Source: a bacterium YEK0313 (GTDB lineage Bacteria; Pseudomonadota; Alphaproteobacteria; Rhizobiales; Phreatobacteraceae). From it: 64,000 nucleotides of DNA. Below, one piece after another: positions 1 to 7,663 of this stretch. The DNA is taken from assembly GCA_000751295.2 (NCBI GenBank), contig CCMO02000001.1, positions 1,103,501 through 1,167,500 on the forward strand, in the 5' to 3' direction. The notes below the pieces were generated by a model. It saw only the letters and a list, made by a program, of their open reading frames with translations. It searched no databases and was not told the DNA's origin. Numbering within the stretch: the first letter of the stretch is position 1; each line of letters opens with the position of its first letter. The position numbers and the translations under genes are program-made.

Positions 1-849
1 GACGGGCACACCGCCATGCTGCTGGGCGCCGCCAAATATCTCGCCGAGACACGCAATTTCGACGGCACCGTCGCGGTCATCTTCCAGCCGGCCGAGGAAG
101 GCGGCGGCGGCGCGCGCGAAATGGTCGACGACGGCCTGATGGACCGTTTCGGTATCCAGGAGGTCTACGGCATGCACAACGGGCCGGGCCTGCCGGTCGG
201 CACCTTCGCGCTGAGGCCCGGACCGCTGATGGCCGCCGCCGACGGCATCCGCATCGAGGTCGAGGGCAAGGGCGGCCACGCCGCCCAGCCGCACAATTCC
301 ATCGACACGGTGCTGGTCGCCTCGCAGATCGTCGCCAACATCCAGTCGATCGCCTCGCGCAATGTCGACCCGCTCGAACATGTCGTCGTCTCCGTCTGCA
401 CCTTCAATGCCGGCTTTGCCGAGAACGTCATTCCGCAAAATGCCGTGCTGACCGGCACGGTGCGGACCCTCAGCGAGGCGGTGCGCGACGTCACCGAAAA
501 GCGCCTTCACGCCATCGTCGAGGGGACCGCCGCCCTGTTCGGCGCCACCGCGAAGCTCACCTATCGGCGCGGCGCGCCGGTCACCGCCAACCATGCGGCC
601 GAGGCCGGCTTTGCCGGCGATGCGGCGGCCGCGGTCGTGGGCGAGGCCGCCGTCAACCGCGCCGTCACCCCGGTCATGGGCGCCGAGGACTTCGCCTTCA
701 TGCTCAATGCCCGCCCGGGCGCCTTCATCTTCATCGGCCAAGGCGACGGCCCGCAGGTTCACCACCCGGCCTACGACTTCAACGACGAGATCATCCCCCT
801 CGGCATGAGCTACTGGGCAAGGCTCGTCGAGACCCGCCTGCCCGCCTGA
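1..849 (+). CDS. M20 family metallo-amidohydrolase, copy 1 of tandem array (5' end outside window)
   Basis: This is the C-terminal part of a zinc-dependent M20 amidohydrolase of the hippurate hydrolase/N-acyl-amino-acid hydrolase type, which cleaves amide bonds of N-acylated amino acids. The window opens in frame inside the metal-binding motif (DGHTAMLL), equivalent to about residue 107 of the complete copies downstream. Visible family features are QPAEE with the catalytic Glu pair, GMHN with a metal-binding His, GGHAAQPH of the dimerisation domain, and a C-terminal HHPAYDF ligand region. It is one of five adjacent paralogues on the same strand, 68 bp from the next. The substrate is not predictable from sequence. 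The missing N-terminus is due to the window edge and not to a gene defect. Confidence 0.93.
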   Translation, partial: DGHTAMLLGAAKYLAETRNFDGTVAVIFQPAEEGGGGAREMVDDGLMDRFGIQEVYGMHNGPGLPVGTFALRPGPLMAAADGIRIEVEGKGGHAAQPHNSIDTVLVASQIVANIQSIASRNVDPLEHVVVSVCTFNAGFAENVIPQNAVLTGTVRTLSEAVRDVTEKRLHAIVEGTAALFGATAKLTYRRGAPVTANHAAEAGFAGDAAAAVVGEAAVNRAVTPVMGAEDFAFMLNARPGAFIFIGQGDGPQVHHPAYDFNDEIIPLGMSYWARLVETRLPA

Positions 850-917
850 TCCCCTTCCTTCACCCGCCCCCACGCCCGCCGCCTCGAGGCCGCGATCGTG
901 CTTTTTCCGGAGCCCCC

Positions 918-2084
918 ATGCCGATCGTCAACCGCATTGCCGCCCTCCACGACGAAGTCACCGCCTGGCGCCGCGACCTGCACGAACACCCCGAACTGCA
1001 GTTCGACGTGCATCGCACGGCCGGCATCGTCGCGGACAAGCTGAAGGAGTTCGGCTGCGACGAGGTGGTCACCGGCATCGGCCGCACCGGCGTGGTCGGC
1101 ATCATCAAGGGGTCGAAATCGACCTCCGGCAAGGTCATCGGCCTGCGCGCCGACATGGACGCGCTGCCGCTGACGGAAATGTCGGGCAAGCCGCATGCCT
1201 CGAAAATTCCCGGCAAGATGCATGCCTGCGGCCATGACGGGCATACCGCCATGCTGCTGGGCGCGGCCAAATATCTCGCCGAGACGCGCAATTTCGACGG
1301 CACCGTCGCGGTCATCTTCCAGCCTGCGGAGGAGGGCGAGAAGGGCGGCCAGGCCATGGTCGACGACGGCATGATGGAGCGCTTCGGCATCCAGGAGGTC
1401 TACGGCATGCACAATGCCCCGGGCTTGGCCGTAGGCGCCTTCGCGCTGCGCCCCGGTCCGCTGCTGGCCGCCGTCGACAATTTCACCATCCATGTCGAGG
1501 GCAAGGGCGGCCACGCCGCCAAGCCGCATCTGGCGATCGATACCGTGCTCGTTGCCTCCCATATCGTCACCGCCGCGCAGTCGATCGTCGCACGCAACGT
1601 CAATCCGCTGGAAAACGCCGTCGTCTCGATCTGCGCCTTCAATGCGGGCTTCGCCAACAACGTCATCCCGCAGACTGCCGAGCTGCGCGGCACGGTGCGC
1701 ACGCTGAGCGCCGATGTGCGCGCCTTCGTCGAGAAGCGCCTGCGCGAGGTGGTCGAGGGCACCGCCGCGCTGTTCGGCGCCAAGGCGACGCTGACCTATG
1801 AACATGTCGTGCCGGTCACCGTGAACGACGAGGCGAAGACCCCGTTTGCCGTTGAAGCCGCCGCGGCGGTGGTCGGCGAGGCTTCGGTCGACCGCGACGC
1901 GACCCCGGTCATGGGCGGCGAGGACTTCTCCTATATGCTCAACGCCCGCCCGGGCGCCTTCATCTTCATCGGCCAGGGCGACACGGCGAGCGTCCATCAC
2001 CCGGCCTACGACTTCAACGACGAGATCATCCCGATCGGCATGAGCTACTGGGCCAAGCTCGTCGAAAGCCGCCTCGCCGCCTGA
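918..2084 (+). CDS. M20 family metallo-amidohydrolase, copy 2
   Basis: This complete 388-residue M20 amidohydrolase resembles hippurate hydrolases and is predicted to be cytosolic because it has no signal peptide. The ligand motif MHACGHDGH lies near residues 101-109, the catalytic Glu pair QPAEEG near 136-140, GMHN near 163-166, and GGHAAKPH begins the dimerisation domain. The ATG is preceded by CCGGAGCCCCC, a usable ribosome site that recurs in variant form before the other copies. After the Glu pair it reads EEGEKGGQAM where the other copies have a Gly-rich EEGGGG run. This is next to the active site and may affect substrate choice, though that is inference. It is surrounded by close paralogues, which points to tandem duplication. 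Confidence 0.95.
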   Translation: MPIVNRIAALHDEVTAWRRDLHEHPELQFDVHRTAGIVADKLKEFGCDEVVTGIGRTGVVGIIKGSKSTSGKVIGLRADMDALPLTEMSGKPHASKIPGKMHACGHDGHTAMLLGAAKYLAETRNFDGTVAVIFQPAEEGEKGGQAMVDDGMMERFGIQEVYGMHNAPGLAVGAFALRPGPLLAAVDNFTIHVEGKGGHAAKPHLAIDTVLVASHIVTAAQSIVARNVNPLENAVVSICAFNAGFANNVIPQTAELRGTVRTLSADVRAFVEKRLREVVEGTAALFGAKATLTYEHVVPVTVNDEAKTPFAVEAAAAVVGEASVDRDATPVMGGEDFSYMLNARPGAFIFIGQGDTASVHHPAYDFNDEIIPIGMSYWAKLVESRLAA

Positions 2085-2228
2085 TCCGATCCGCCGGCCG
2101 CCTCCGTCTGTTCTCGGCGGGGGCGGCCGGTGCTATTCCAGGCTTGAAGTCCTCGGACGGCGGCCGCCATCCTGGCGGTCGGCCTCCCATGAAGGCCGAA
2201 AGCCCCGCTCTCTGCTCGGAGACATGCC

Positions 2229-3395
2229 ATGCCCATCGTCAACCGGATTTCCGCCCTGCATGAGGAGGTCACCGCCTGGCGGCGCGACCTGCATGAACAT
2301 CCCGAGCTGCAATTCGACGTCCACCGCACCGCCGGCATTGTCGCCGACAAGCTGAAGGAGTTCGGCTGCGACGAGGTCGTCACCGGCATCGGCAGGACCG
2401 GCGTCGTCGGCATCATCAAGGGCGCCAAGTCGGGTTCGGGCAAGGTCATCGGCCTGCGCGCCGACATGGACGCCCTGCCGCTCGAGGAGATCTCGGGCAA
2501 GCCGCACGCCTCCAGGACGCCAGGCAAGATGCACGCCTGCGGCCATGACGGCCACACCGCCATGCTGCTCGGCGCCGCCAAATACCTGGCCGAGACGCGC
2601 AATTTCGACGGCACCGTCGCGGTCATCTTCCAGCCCGCCGAGGAAGGTGGCGGCGGCGGCCGCGAAATGGTCAATGATGGCATGATGGACCGCTTTGGCA
2701 TCCAGGAGGTCTATGGCATGCACAACACGCCGGGCCTGGCCGTAGGCGCCTTCGCGATCCGGCCCGGTCCGCTGCTCGCCGCCGCCGACCGGATCCGCAT
2801 CGAGGTCGAGGGCAAGGGCGGCCATGCCGCGCAGCCGCACAATGCGATCGATACGATCCTCGTGGCATCGCAGATCGTCGCCAACGTCCAGTCGATCGTC
2901 TCGCGCAACGTCGACCCGCTCGACAATGCGGTCGTCTCGATCTGCGCCTTCAATGCCGGGTTCACCGACAATGTCATTCCGCAGACCGCGACGCTGCTCG
3001 GCACCGTCCGCACACTCACGCCGGAGGTGCGCGACCGCGTCGAGGCACGGCTTCAGGCCATCGTCGAGGGCACCGCGGCGCTCTTCGGCGCGACCGCCAG
3101 GCTGCACTATTACCGGGACTATCCGATCACCCGGAATACGCCGGAATATGTCGATTTCGCCGGCGATGCCGCCGCAGCCGTCGTCGGCGATGCGGCGGTG
3201 GAGCGCAACACGACGCCGATCATGGCGGGCGAGGACTTCTCCTTCATGCTGGAAGCGCGCCCCGGCGCCTTCATCTTCATCGGCCAGGGCGACACGCCGG
3301 CGTGCCACCATCCGGCTTACGACTTCAACGACGAGATCATCCCGATCGGCATGAGCTATTGGGCAAAGCTCGTCGAAAGCCGGCTCGCCACCTGA
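2229..3395 (+). CDS. M20 family metallo-amidohydrolase, copy 3
   Basis: This is a third 388-residue tandem M20 amidohydrolase. It has the same MHACGHDGH, QPAEEGGGGG, GMHN and GGHAAQPH motifs, and its first 85 residues are nearly the same as those of copies 2 and 4. The start is the ATG preceded by CTCGGAGACATGCC. It shares with copy 4 the LHYYRDYP segment near residues 301-308, which in copy 2 is LTYEHVVP, so copies 3 and 4 are the closest pair in this part. The 144-bp gap before it is the largest in the array and could hold its own promoter, but I see no clear one. A physiological substrate cannot be assigned. Confidence 0.95.
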   Translation: MPIVNRISALHEEVTAWRRDLHEHPELQFDVHRTAGIVADKLKEFGCDEVVTGIGRTGVVGIIKGAKSGSGKVIGLRADMDALPLEEISGKPHASRTPGKMHACGHDGHTAMLLGAAKYLAETRNFDGTVAVIFQPAEEGGGGGREMVNDGMMDRFGIQEVYGMHNTPGLAVGAFAIRPGPLLAAADRIRIEVEGKGGHAAQPHNAIDTILVASQIVANVQSIVSRNVDPLDNAVVSICAFNAGFTDNVIPQTATLLGTVRTLTPEVRDRVEARLQAIVEGTAALFGATARLHYYRDYPITRNTPEYVDFAGDAAAAVVGDAAVERNTTPIMAGEDFSFMLEARPGAFIFIGQGDTPACHHPAYDFNDEIIPIGMSYWAKLVESRLAT

Positions 3396-3517
3396 GCGCC
3401 GGCCTGCCCCCGCCGTCCGCCCCGCAACAATGCCATCGCCACCCGCCATTTCCATGCATCGGCAGGGTGGCCCCGCTTCAGGCCTCGAGGCCACCCGTTT
3501 TCTGTTCGGAGACTGCC

Positions 3518-4684
3518 ATGCCCATCAACAACCGGATCGCCGCCCTGCACGACGAGGTCACCGCCTGGCGCCGTGACCTGCACGAGCATCCCGAGCTGCA
3601 GTTCGACGTCCACCGCACCGCCGGCATCGTCGCCGACAAGCTGAAGGAGTTCGGCTGCGACGAAGTCGTCACCGGTATCGGCAAGACCGGCGTCGTCGGC
3701 ATCATCAAGGGCGCGAAGTCGGGTTCGGGCAAGGTCATCGGCCTGCGCGCCGACATGGACGCGCTGCCGCTGACCGAGATCACCGGCAAGCCCTATGCGT
3801 CCAAGACGGACGGCAAAATGCATGCCTGCGGCCATGACGGCCATACCGCCATGCTGCTGGGAGCCGCCAAATACCTCGCCGAGACGCGCAATTTCGACGG
3901 CACCGTCGCGGTCATCTTCCAACCGGCCGAAGAGGGCGGCGGCGGCGGCCGCGAAATGGTCAACGACGGCATGATGGAGCGTTTCGGCATCCAGGAGGTC
4001 TACGGCATGCATAATACGCCGGGCATGCCCGTCGGCGCCTTCGCGCTGAGGCCCGGCCCGCTGCTCGCCGCGGCCGATCGGATCCGCATCGAGGTCGAAG
4101 GCAAGGGCGGCCACGCCGCCAAGCCGCACCTCTCCATCGACACGGTGCTGGTCGCCTCGCAGATCGTCGCCAATGTCCAGTCGATCGTCTCGCGCAACGT
4201 CAACCCGCTCGACAATGTCGTGGTCTCGATCTGCGCCTTCAATGCCGGCTTCACCGACAACGTCATCCCGCAGACCGCGACCCTGCTCGGCACGGTGCGC
4301 ACGCTGACGCCGGAAATGCGCGATTTCGTCGAGGCGCGCCTGCACGCCATCGTCGAAGGCACGGCCGCCCTCTTCGGCGCGACCGCCAAGCTGCACTATT
4401 ACCGCGACTATCCGGTCACCCGGAACACCCCGGAATATGCCGTATTCGCCGGTGACGCCGCAGCCGCCGTGGTCGGCGAAGCCGGCGTCGAGCGCGAGGT
4501 CACCCCGGTCATGGGCGGCGAGGACTTCTCGTTCATGCTGGAAGCGCGCCCCGGTGCCTTCATCTTCATCGGCCAGGGCGACAGCGCCGGCCTGCATCAT
4601 CCGGCCTACGACTTCAACGACGAGATCATCCCGATCGGCATGAGCTATTGGGCGAAGATCGTCGAGACCCGCCTCGCAGCCTGA
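3518..4684 (+). CDS. M20 family metallo-amidohydrolase, copy 4
   Basis: This is the fourth tandem M20 amidohydrolase, 388 residues. The frame stays open upstream to 3302, but the start is placed at the ATG at 3518. That position gives the MPINNRIAALHDEV N-terminus shared by all copies and follows the conserved TTCGGAGACTGCC ribosome site. Metal-site and dimerisation motifs are intact (MHACGHDGH, QPAEEGGGGG, GGHAAKPH). It is closest to copy 3 over most of its length but shares AAKPHL with copy 2. Such a mosaic pattern would be expected if copies exchange sequence by gene conversion, which is inferred. Confidence 0.95.
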   Translation: MPINNRIAALHDEVTAWRRDLHEHPELQFDVHRTAGIVADKLKEFGCDEVVTGIGKTGVVGIIKGAKSGSGKVIGLRADMDALPLTEITGKPYASKTDGKMHACGHDGHTAMLLGAAKYLAETRNFDGTVAVIFQPAEEGGGGGREMVNDGMMERFGIQEVYGMHNTPGMPVGAFALRPGPLLAAADRIRIEVEGKGGHAAKPHLSIDTVLVASQIVANVQSIVSRNVNPLDNVVVSICAFNAGFTDNVIPQTATLLGTVRTLTPEMRDFVEARLHAIVEGTAALFGATAKLHYYRDYPVTRNTPEYAVFAGDAAAAVVGEAGVEREVTPVMGGEDFSFMLEARPGAFIFIGQGDSAGLHHPAYDFNDEIIPIGMSYWAKIVETRLAA

Positions 4685-4749
4685 TCCCGGACCGGCGCCC
4701 GCGCCATGCGGGCGACGCCCTCCTTTTCCATTCGTGCTCGGAGTGTCCC

Positions 4750-5916
4750 ATGCCCATCATCAACCGCGTCGCCGACCTTGCCGATGAAATCACCGCCTGG
4801 CGCCGTGATTTTCACGAAAATCCGGAACTGCTGTTCGACGTCCACCGCACCGCCGGCATCGTCGCCGAGAAGCTGAAGGAGTTCGGCTGCGACGAGGTGG
4901 TGACCGGCCTCGGCCAGACCGGCGTCGTCGCCGTGATCAAGGGCCGCAAGTCGGCCTCGGGCAAGGTCATCGGCCTGCGCGCCGACATGGACGCGCTGCC
5001 GATCGAGGAAGCGAGCGGCGTCGCCTATACGTCGAAGGTCCCCGGCAAGATGCACGCCTGCGGCCATGACGGCCACACCGCCATGCTGCTGGGCGCGGCC
5101 AAATATCTCGCCGAGACGCGCAATTTCGACGGCACGGCGATCATGATCTTCCAGCCGGCCGAAGAGGGCGGCGGCGGCGGCGACGCCATGGTCAAGGACG
5201 GTCTGATGACGCGCTTCGGCATCCAGGAGGTCTATGGCATGCACAACATGCCGGGCATCCCGCTCGGCACCTTTGCCGTGCGCACCGGCCCGTCCATGGC
5301 CGCGGCCGACCGCTTCGTCATCGACATCGAGGGCAAGGGCGGCCACGGCGCCATGCCGCATCTGTGCATCGATCCGGTGCCTGCTGCCTTCGCCATCGGC
5401 CAGGCCATGCAGACCATCGTCTCGCGCAATGTCGACCCGATCGAATGCGCGGTCATCTCGATCACCTCGGTCCATGCCGGCGAGGCCTTCAACGTCATCC
5501 CGCAGACCCTGCGCATGCTCGGCACCGTGCGCACCTTCAAGCCGGAGGTGCAGGATCTCGTCGAGCAGCGCATGAAGGAAACCGCCGAAGGCATCGCCAA
5601 GGCCATGGGCTGCACCGCCAAGGTCGACTATCTGCGCGGCTATCCCGTCACCTTCAACCACGAGGCGCAGACGCGTTTTGCCGCCAATGTCGCCAAGGCG
5701 ATCGTCGGCGAGGACAAGGTGGAGACCAACACCCCGCCGCTGATGGGCGCGGAGGACTTCTCCTACATGCTCAACGAGCGGCCGGGCTGCTACATCTTCG
5801 TCGGCAACGGCGACACTGCCGCCTGCCACCACCCGGCCTATGATTTCGACGACCGCGCCATTCCCGCGGGCACCAGCTACTGGGCCAAGCTCGTCGAAAC
5901 CGCCATGCCGGCCTGA
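4750..5916 (+). CDS. M20 family metallo-amidohydrolase, copy 5 (most divergent)
   Basis: This is the last and most divergent of the tandem M20 amidohydrolases, 388 residues from the ATG that follows CTCGGAGTGTCCC. Catalytic motifs are kept (MHACGHDGH, QPAEEGGGGG, GMHN), but the dimerisation-domain motif reads GGHGAMPH. The segment around residues 128-135 reads GTAIMIFQ where copies 1-4 have GTVAVIFQ, and the C-terminal half carries many substitutions, including CYIFVGNGD for AFIFIGQGD. This suggests an older duplicate or a different substrate. A GC-rich hairpin follows 10 bp after the stop and probably ends the array transcript. Confidence 0.95.
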   Translation: MPIINRVADLADEITAWRRDFHENPELLFDVHRTAGIVAEKLKEFGCDEVVTGLGQTGVVAVIKGRKSASGKVIGLRADMDALPIEEASGVAYTSKVPGKMHACGHDGHTAMLLGAAKYLAETRNFDGTAIMIFQPAEEGGGGGDAMVKDGLMTRFGIQEVYGMHNMPGIPLGTFAVRTGPSMAAADRFVIDIEGKGGHGAMPHLCIDPVPAAFAIGQAMQTIVSRNVDPIECAVISITSVHAGEAFNVIPQTLRMLGTVRTFKPEVQDLVEQRMKETAEGIAKAMGCTAKVDYLRGYPVTFNHEAQTRFAANVAKAIVGEDKVETNTPPLMGAEDFSYMLNERPGCYIFVGNGDTAACHHPAYDFDDRAIPAGTSYWAKLVETAMPA

Positions 5917-5926
5917 CCGGCTGGAT

Positions 5927-5957
5927 GGCCGGCGCGCTCCATCGTCGCGCGCCGGCC
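5927..5957. terminator. Hairpin terminator after the M20 array
   Basis: A perfect 11-bp inverted repeat (GGCCGGCGCGC / GCGCGCCGGCC) with a 9-nt loop sits between the convergent M20 array and the crotonase gene. There is no T-run on either side, so termination strength is uncertain. Its place between two convergent stop codons supports a bidirectional role. Confidence 0.55.
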
Positions 5958-5970
5958 GTGCCGCCCGGCC

Positions 5971-6864
5971 TCAGAGCCGGATCACATTGTTCGGATCGGG
6001 CTGCTCGTCGGCCGGCGCCTGGCTGTAGTCGCCGAACGGTCCGTCGCGGCGCTCCACCACCGCGCGTACGCCCTGCTTCGCCGCCGTTTCGATGAAAGCC
6101 AGCGCGTCGGGCGTGTTGCGCATCAGCCCGTCGAGGATCGGGCCGAGCGTCTGGGTGCTGGCGAGCCCCATATTCTCATAGGCCTGATTGACGATCAGCT
6201 TCATCGCGCTCAGCTGCGACAGCGGGATGCTGGCGAGCTGCTCGGCGGTGGCGCGCACGGTCGCCTCCAGCTCGGCGAAGGGCACCGACCGGTTGATGAG
6301 GCCGATCTCGGCGGCCTGCCGGCCGGATAGCGGCTTGCCGGTCAAGGCATATTCCTTGGCCTTGGTGAGGCCGAGGCGATAGAGCCACATGCCGCTGAGA
6401 TAGCTGCCCCACATGCGGCTATAGGGCGTGCCGATGCGCGCATCGTCGCTGGCGATCACGATGTCGGCGCAGAGCGCCGTATCGCTGCCGCCGCCGACGC
6501 ACCAGCCGTGGACCTGGGCGATGACCGGCTTCGGTGAGCGCCACATGCTCATGAACTTCTGCGTCGGTGCGATTTCCGGCGCGGTCGCGAAGGCGAAGTC
6601 CTTGCCCGGATCCCAGGCGCCGTCCGTCTCGAAACTGTCGCCCCAATGCTTGAAGCCGCCGCCGAAATCATATCCGGCGCAGAAGGCGCGGCCCGCGCCA
6701 CGCAGGATGATCACCTTCACCGCGCGATCGCGGACGGCAAGGCCGACCGCCTTTTCGAATTCCTCCGGCATCGGCGGAATGATCGTGTTCAGCGCCTCCG
6801 GCCGGTTCAGCGTGATCGTCGCGATCGCGCCGTCGACGGCATAGACGAGTGTTTCGAACGTCAT
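5971..6864 (-). CDS. Crotonase/enoyl-CoA hydratase family protein with atypical active site
   Basis: This 297-residue crotonase-fold acyl-CoA enzyme starts at the ATG preceded by GGGAGGAAGCC. The fold is shown by the N-terminal ATITLNRPEALN, the oxyanion-hole segment GAGRAFCAGYDF, and HGWCVGGGSDTALCADI. In true enoyl-CoA hydratases the last motif reads GGGCELA and is followed by a second Glu in a QPE context. Here the first Glu is replaced by Asp and the second position reads TPYSRMWG without Glu. Classical hydration is therefore doubtful, and another crotonase reaction such as isomerisation, hydrolysis or a different dehydration is possible. A TetR gene lies immediately upstream with a palindromic operator between them, so the gene is probably derepressed by a specific acyl-CoA or related ligand. 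Confidence 0.88.
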   Translation of the reverse strand: MTFETLVYAVDGAIATITLNRPEALNTIIPPMPEEFEKAVGLAVRDRAVKVIILRGAGRAFCAGYDFGGGFKHWGDSFETDGAWDPGKDFAFATAPEIAPTQKFMSMWRSPKPVIAQVHGWCVGGGSDTALCADIVIASDDARIGTPYSRMWGSYLSGMWLYRLGLTKAKEYALTGKPLSGRQAAEIGLINRSVPFAELEATVRATAEQLASIPLSQLSAMKLIVNQAYENMGLASTQTLGPILDGLMRNTPDALAFIETAAKQGVRAVVERRDGPFGDYSQAPADEQPDPNNVIRL

Positions 6865-6928
6865 GGCTTCCTCCCGATGGACCGGACGGCGCCGCGCGGA
6901 CAGCCATCGCATGGGAAGAACTGCTACC

Positions 6929-6944
6929 GACTGACCAGTCAGTC
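6929..6944. promoter_or_regulatory. Putative TetR operator
   Basis: The near-perfect palindrome GACTGACCAGTCAGTC (7 of 8 bases symmetric) lies 2 bp beyond the tetR stop codon and 64 bp upstream of the crotonase start. ACTGACCAGTCAGT-like palindromes are typical of TetR-family operators, so this is the likely site for the adjacent regulator. The assignment rests on palindrome shape and position only. Confidence 0.6.
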
Positions 6945-6946
6945 TG

Positions 6947-7570
6947 TCAATGGACAGGGTCGGCTGATATGGTCCTGAGCACGGTGTCGACGATCGTCCG
7001 CGGCCAGTCGGCAGCGGCGCCGAGCTCGGCCCTGTCGAGACTTTCGGCGAAGGTCGGCCGGACCGTGGCAGCATAGGCCGTGGTGCCGAGCACGAGCGTC
7101 AGGACCGCGGCGGGCTGAAGGTCGCGGCGCACCGTTCCGCCGGCCTGCCCGGCCTTGATCACGCCGAGCGCACGTTCCAGATAGGCCTTGAGCGGCAGGA
7201 CATGGGCGAGCTGGACGCGCTCGGCATTGTCGAGCAGTTCGCGCTGGACGACGCGGAAGCCGGCGGGCCGGCGGTCGAAGAAGGCGAACTGCTCGGCGAC
7301 GAGCAGTTCCAGCGCCGCGCGCGGCGCCGCGCCGGCGAGGCCGTCTTCGAGGTGGCGGGTGACATCCTCGGCGATGCTCTCGAGGACGGCACGATAGAGC
7401 TTCGCCTTGCTCGGGAAATGATACAGCAGGCCGGGATTGCCGAGGCCGGCCTCACGGGCAATCGCCGACAGCGACGCGCCTTGATAACCGGAGGCCGAAA
7501 AGTGCCGCTCGGCGATCGCGAGGATCGCCGCGCGCCGGTCGCCTGTCGCCCCGCTGTTCACCTGTCGCAC
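6947..7570 (-). CDS. TetR family transcriptional regulator
   Basis: This 207-residue TetR-type repressor has an N-terminal helix-turn-helix near residues 14-60 (ILAIAERHFSASGYQGAS, then LGNPGLLYHFPSKAKLYRAV). The rest is a variable ligand-binding helical domain. Translation most likely begins at a GTG; a second in-frame GTG four codons later is also possible. It lies upstream of the crotonase gene in the same direction, with a palindromic site between the two, so local control of that gene is the simplest model. The ligand is unknown; an acyl-CoA or its precursor would fit the neighbour. Confidence 0.9.
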   Translation of the reverse strand: MRQVNSGATGDRRAAILAIAERHFSASGYQGASLSAIAREAGLGNPGLLYHFPSKAKLYRAVLESIAEDVTRHLEDGLAGAAPRAALELLVAEQFAFFDRRPAGFRVVQRELLDNAERVQLAHVLPLKAYLERALGVIKAGQAGGTVRRDLQPAAVLTLVLGTTAYAATVRPTFAESLDRAELGAAADWPRTIVDTVLRTISADPVH

Positions 7571-7663
7571 CGCCTCTCGTCATCGACGGAATGCCGACCC
7601 TGCGGGCCGGCCTTCGCTTGTGCGTTTGATAGCGGGCTCCGGCGCCGGGCGAAACCGCCCCGG

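Noticed and set aside
810..5832. Long open frames of about 400 codons on the minus strand opposite the M20 genes
   Set aside because: They mirror the M20 codon pattern in high-GC DNA, are rich in Arg/Asp/Gly without family motifs, and recur opposite each copy.
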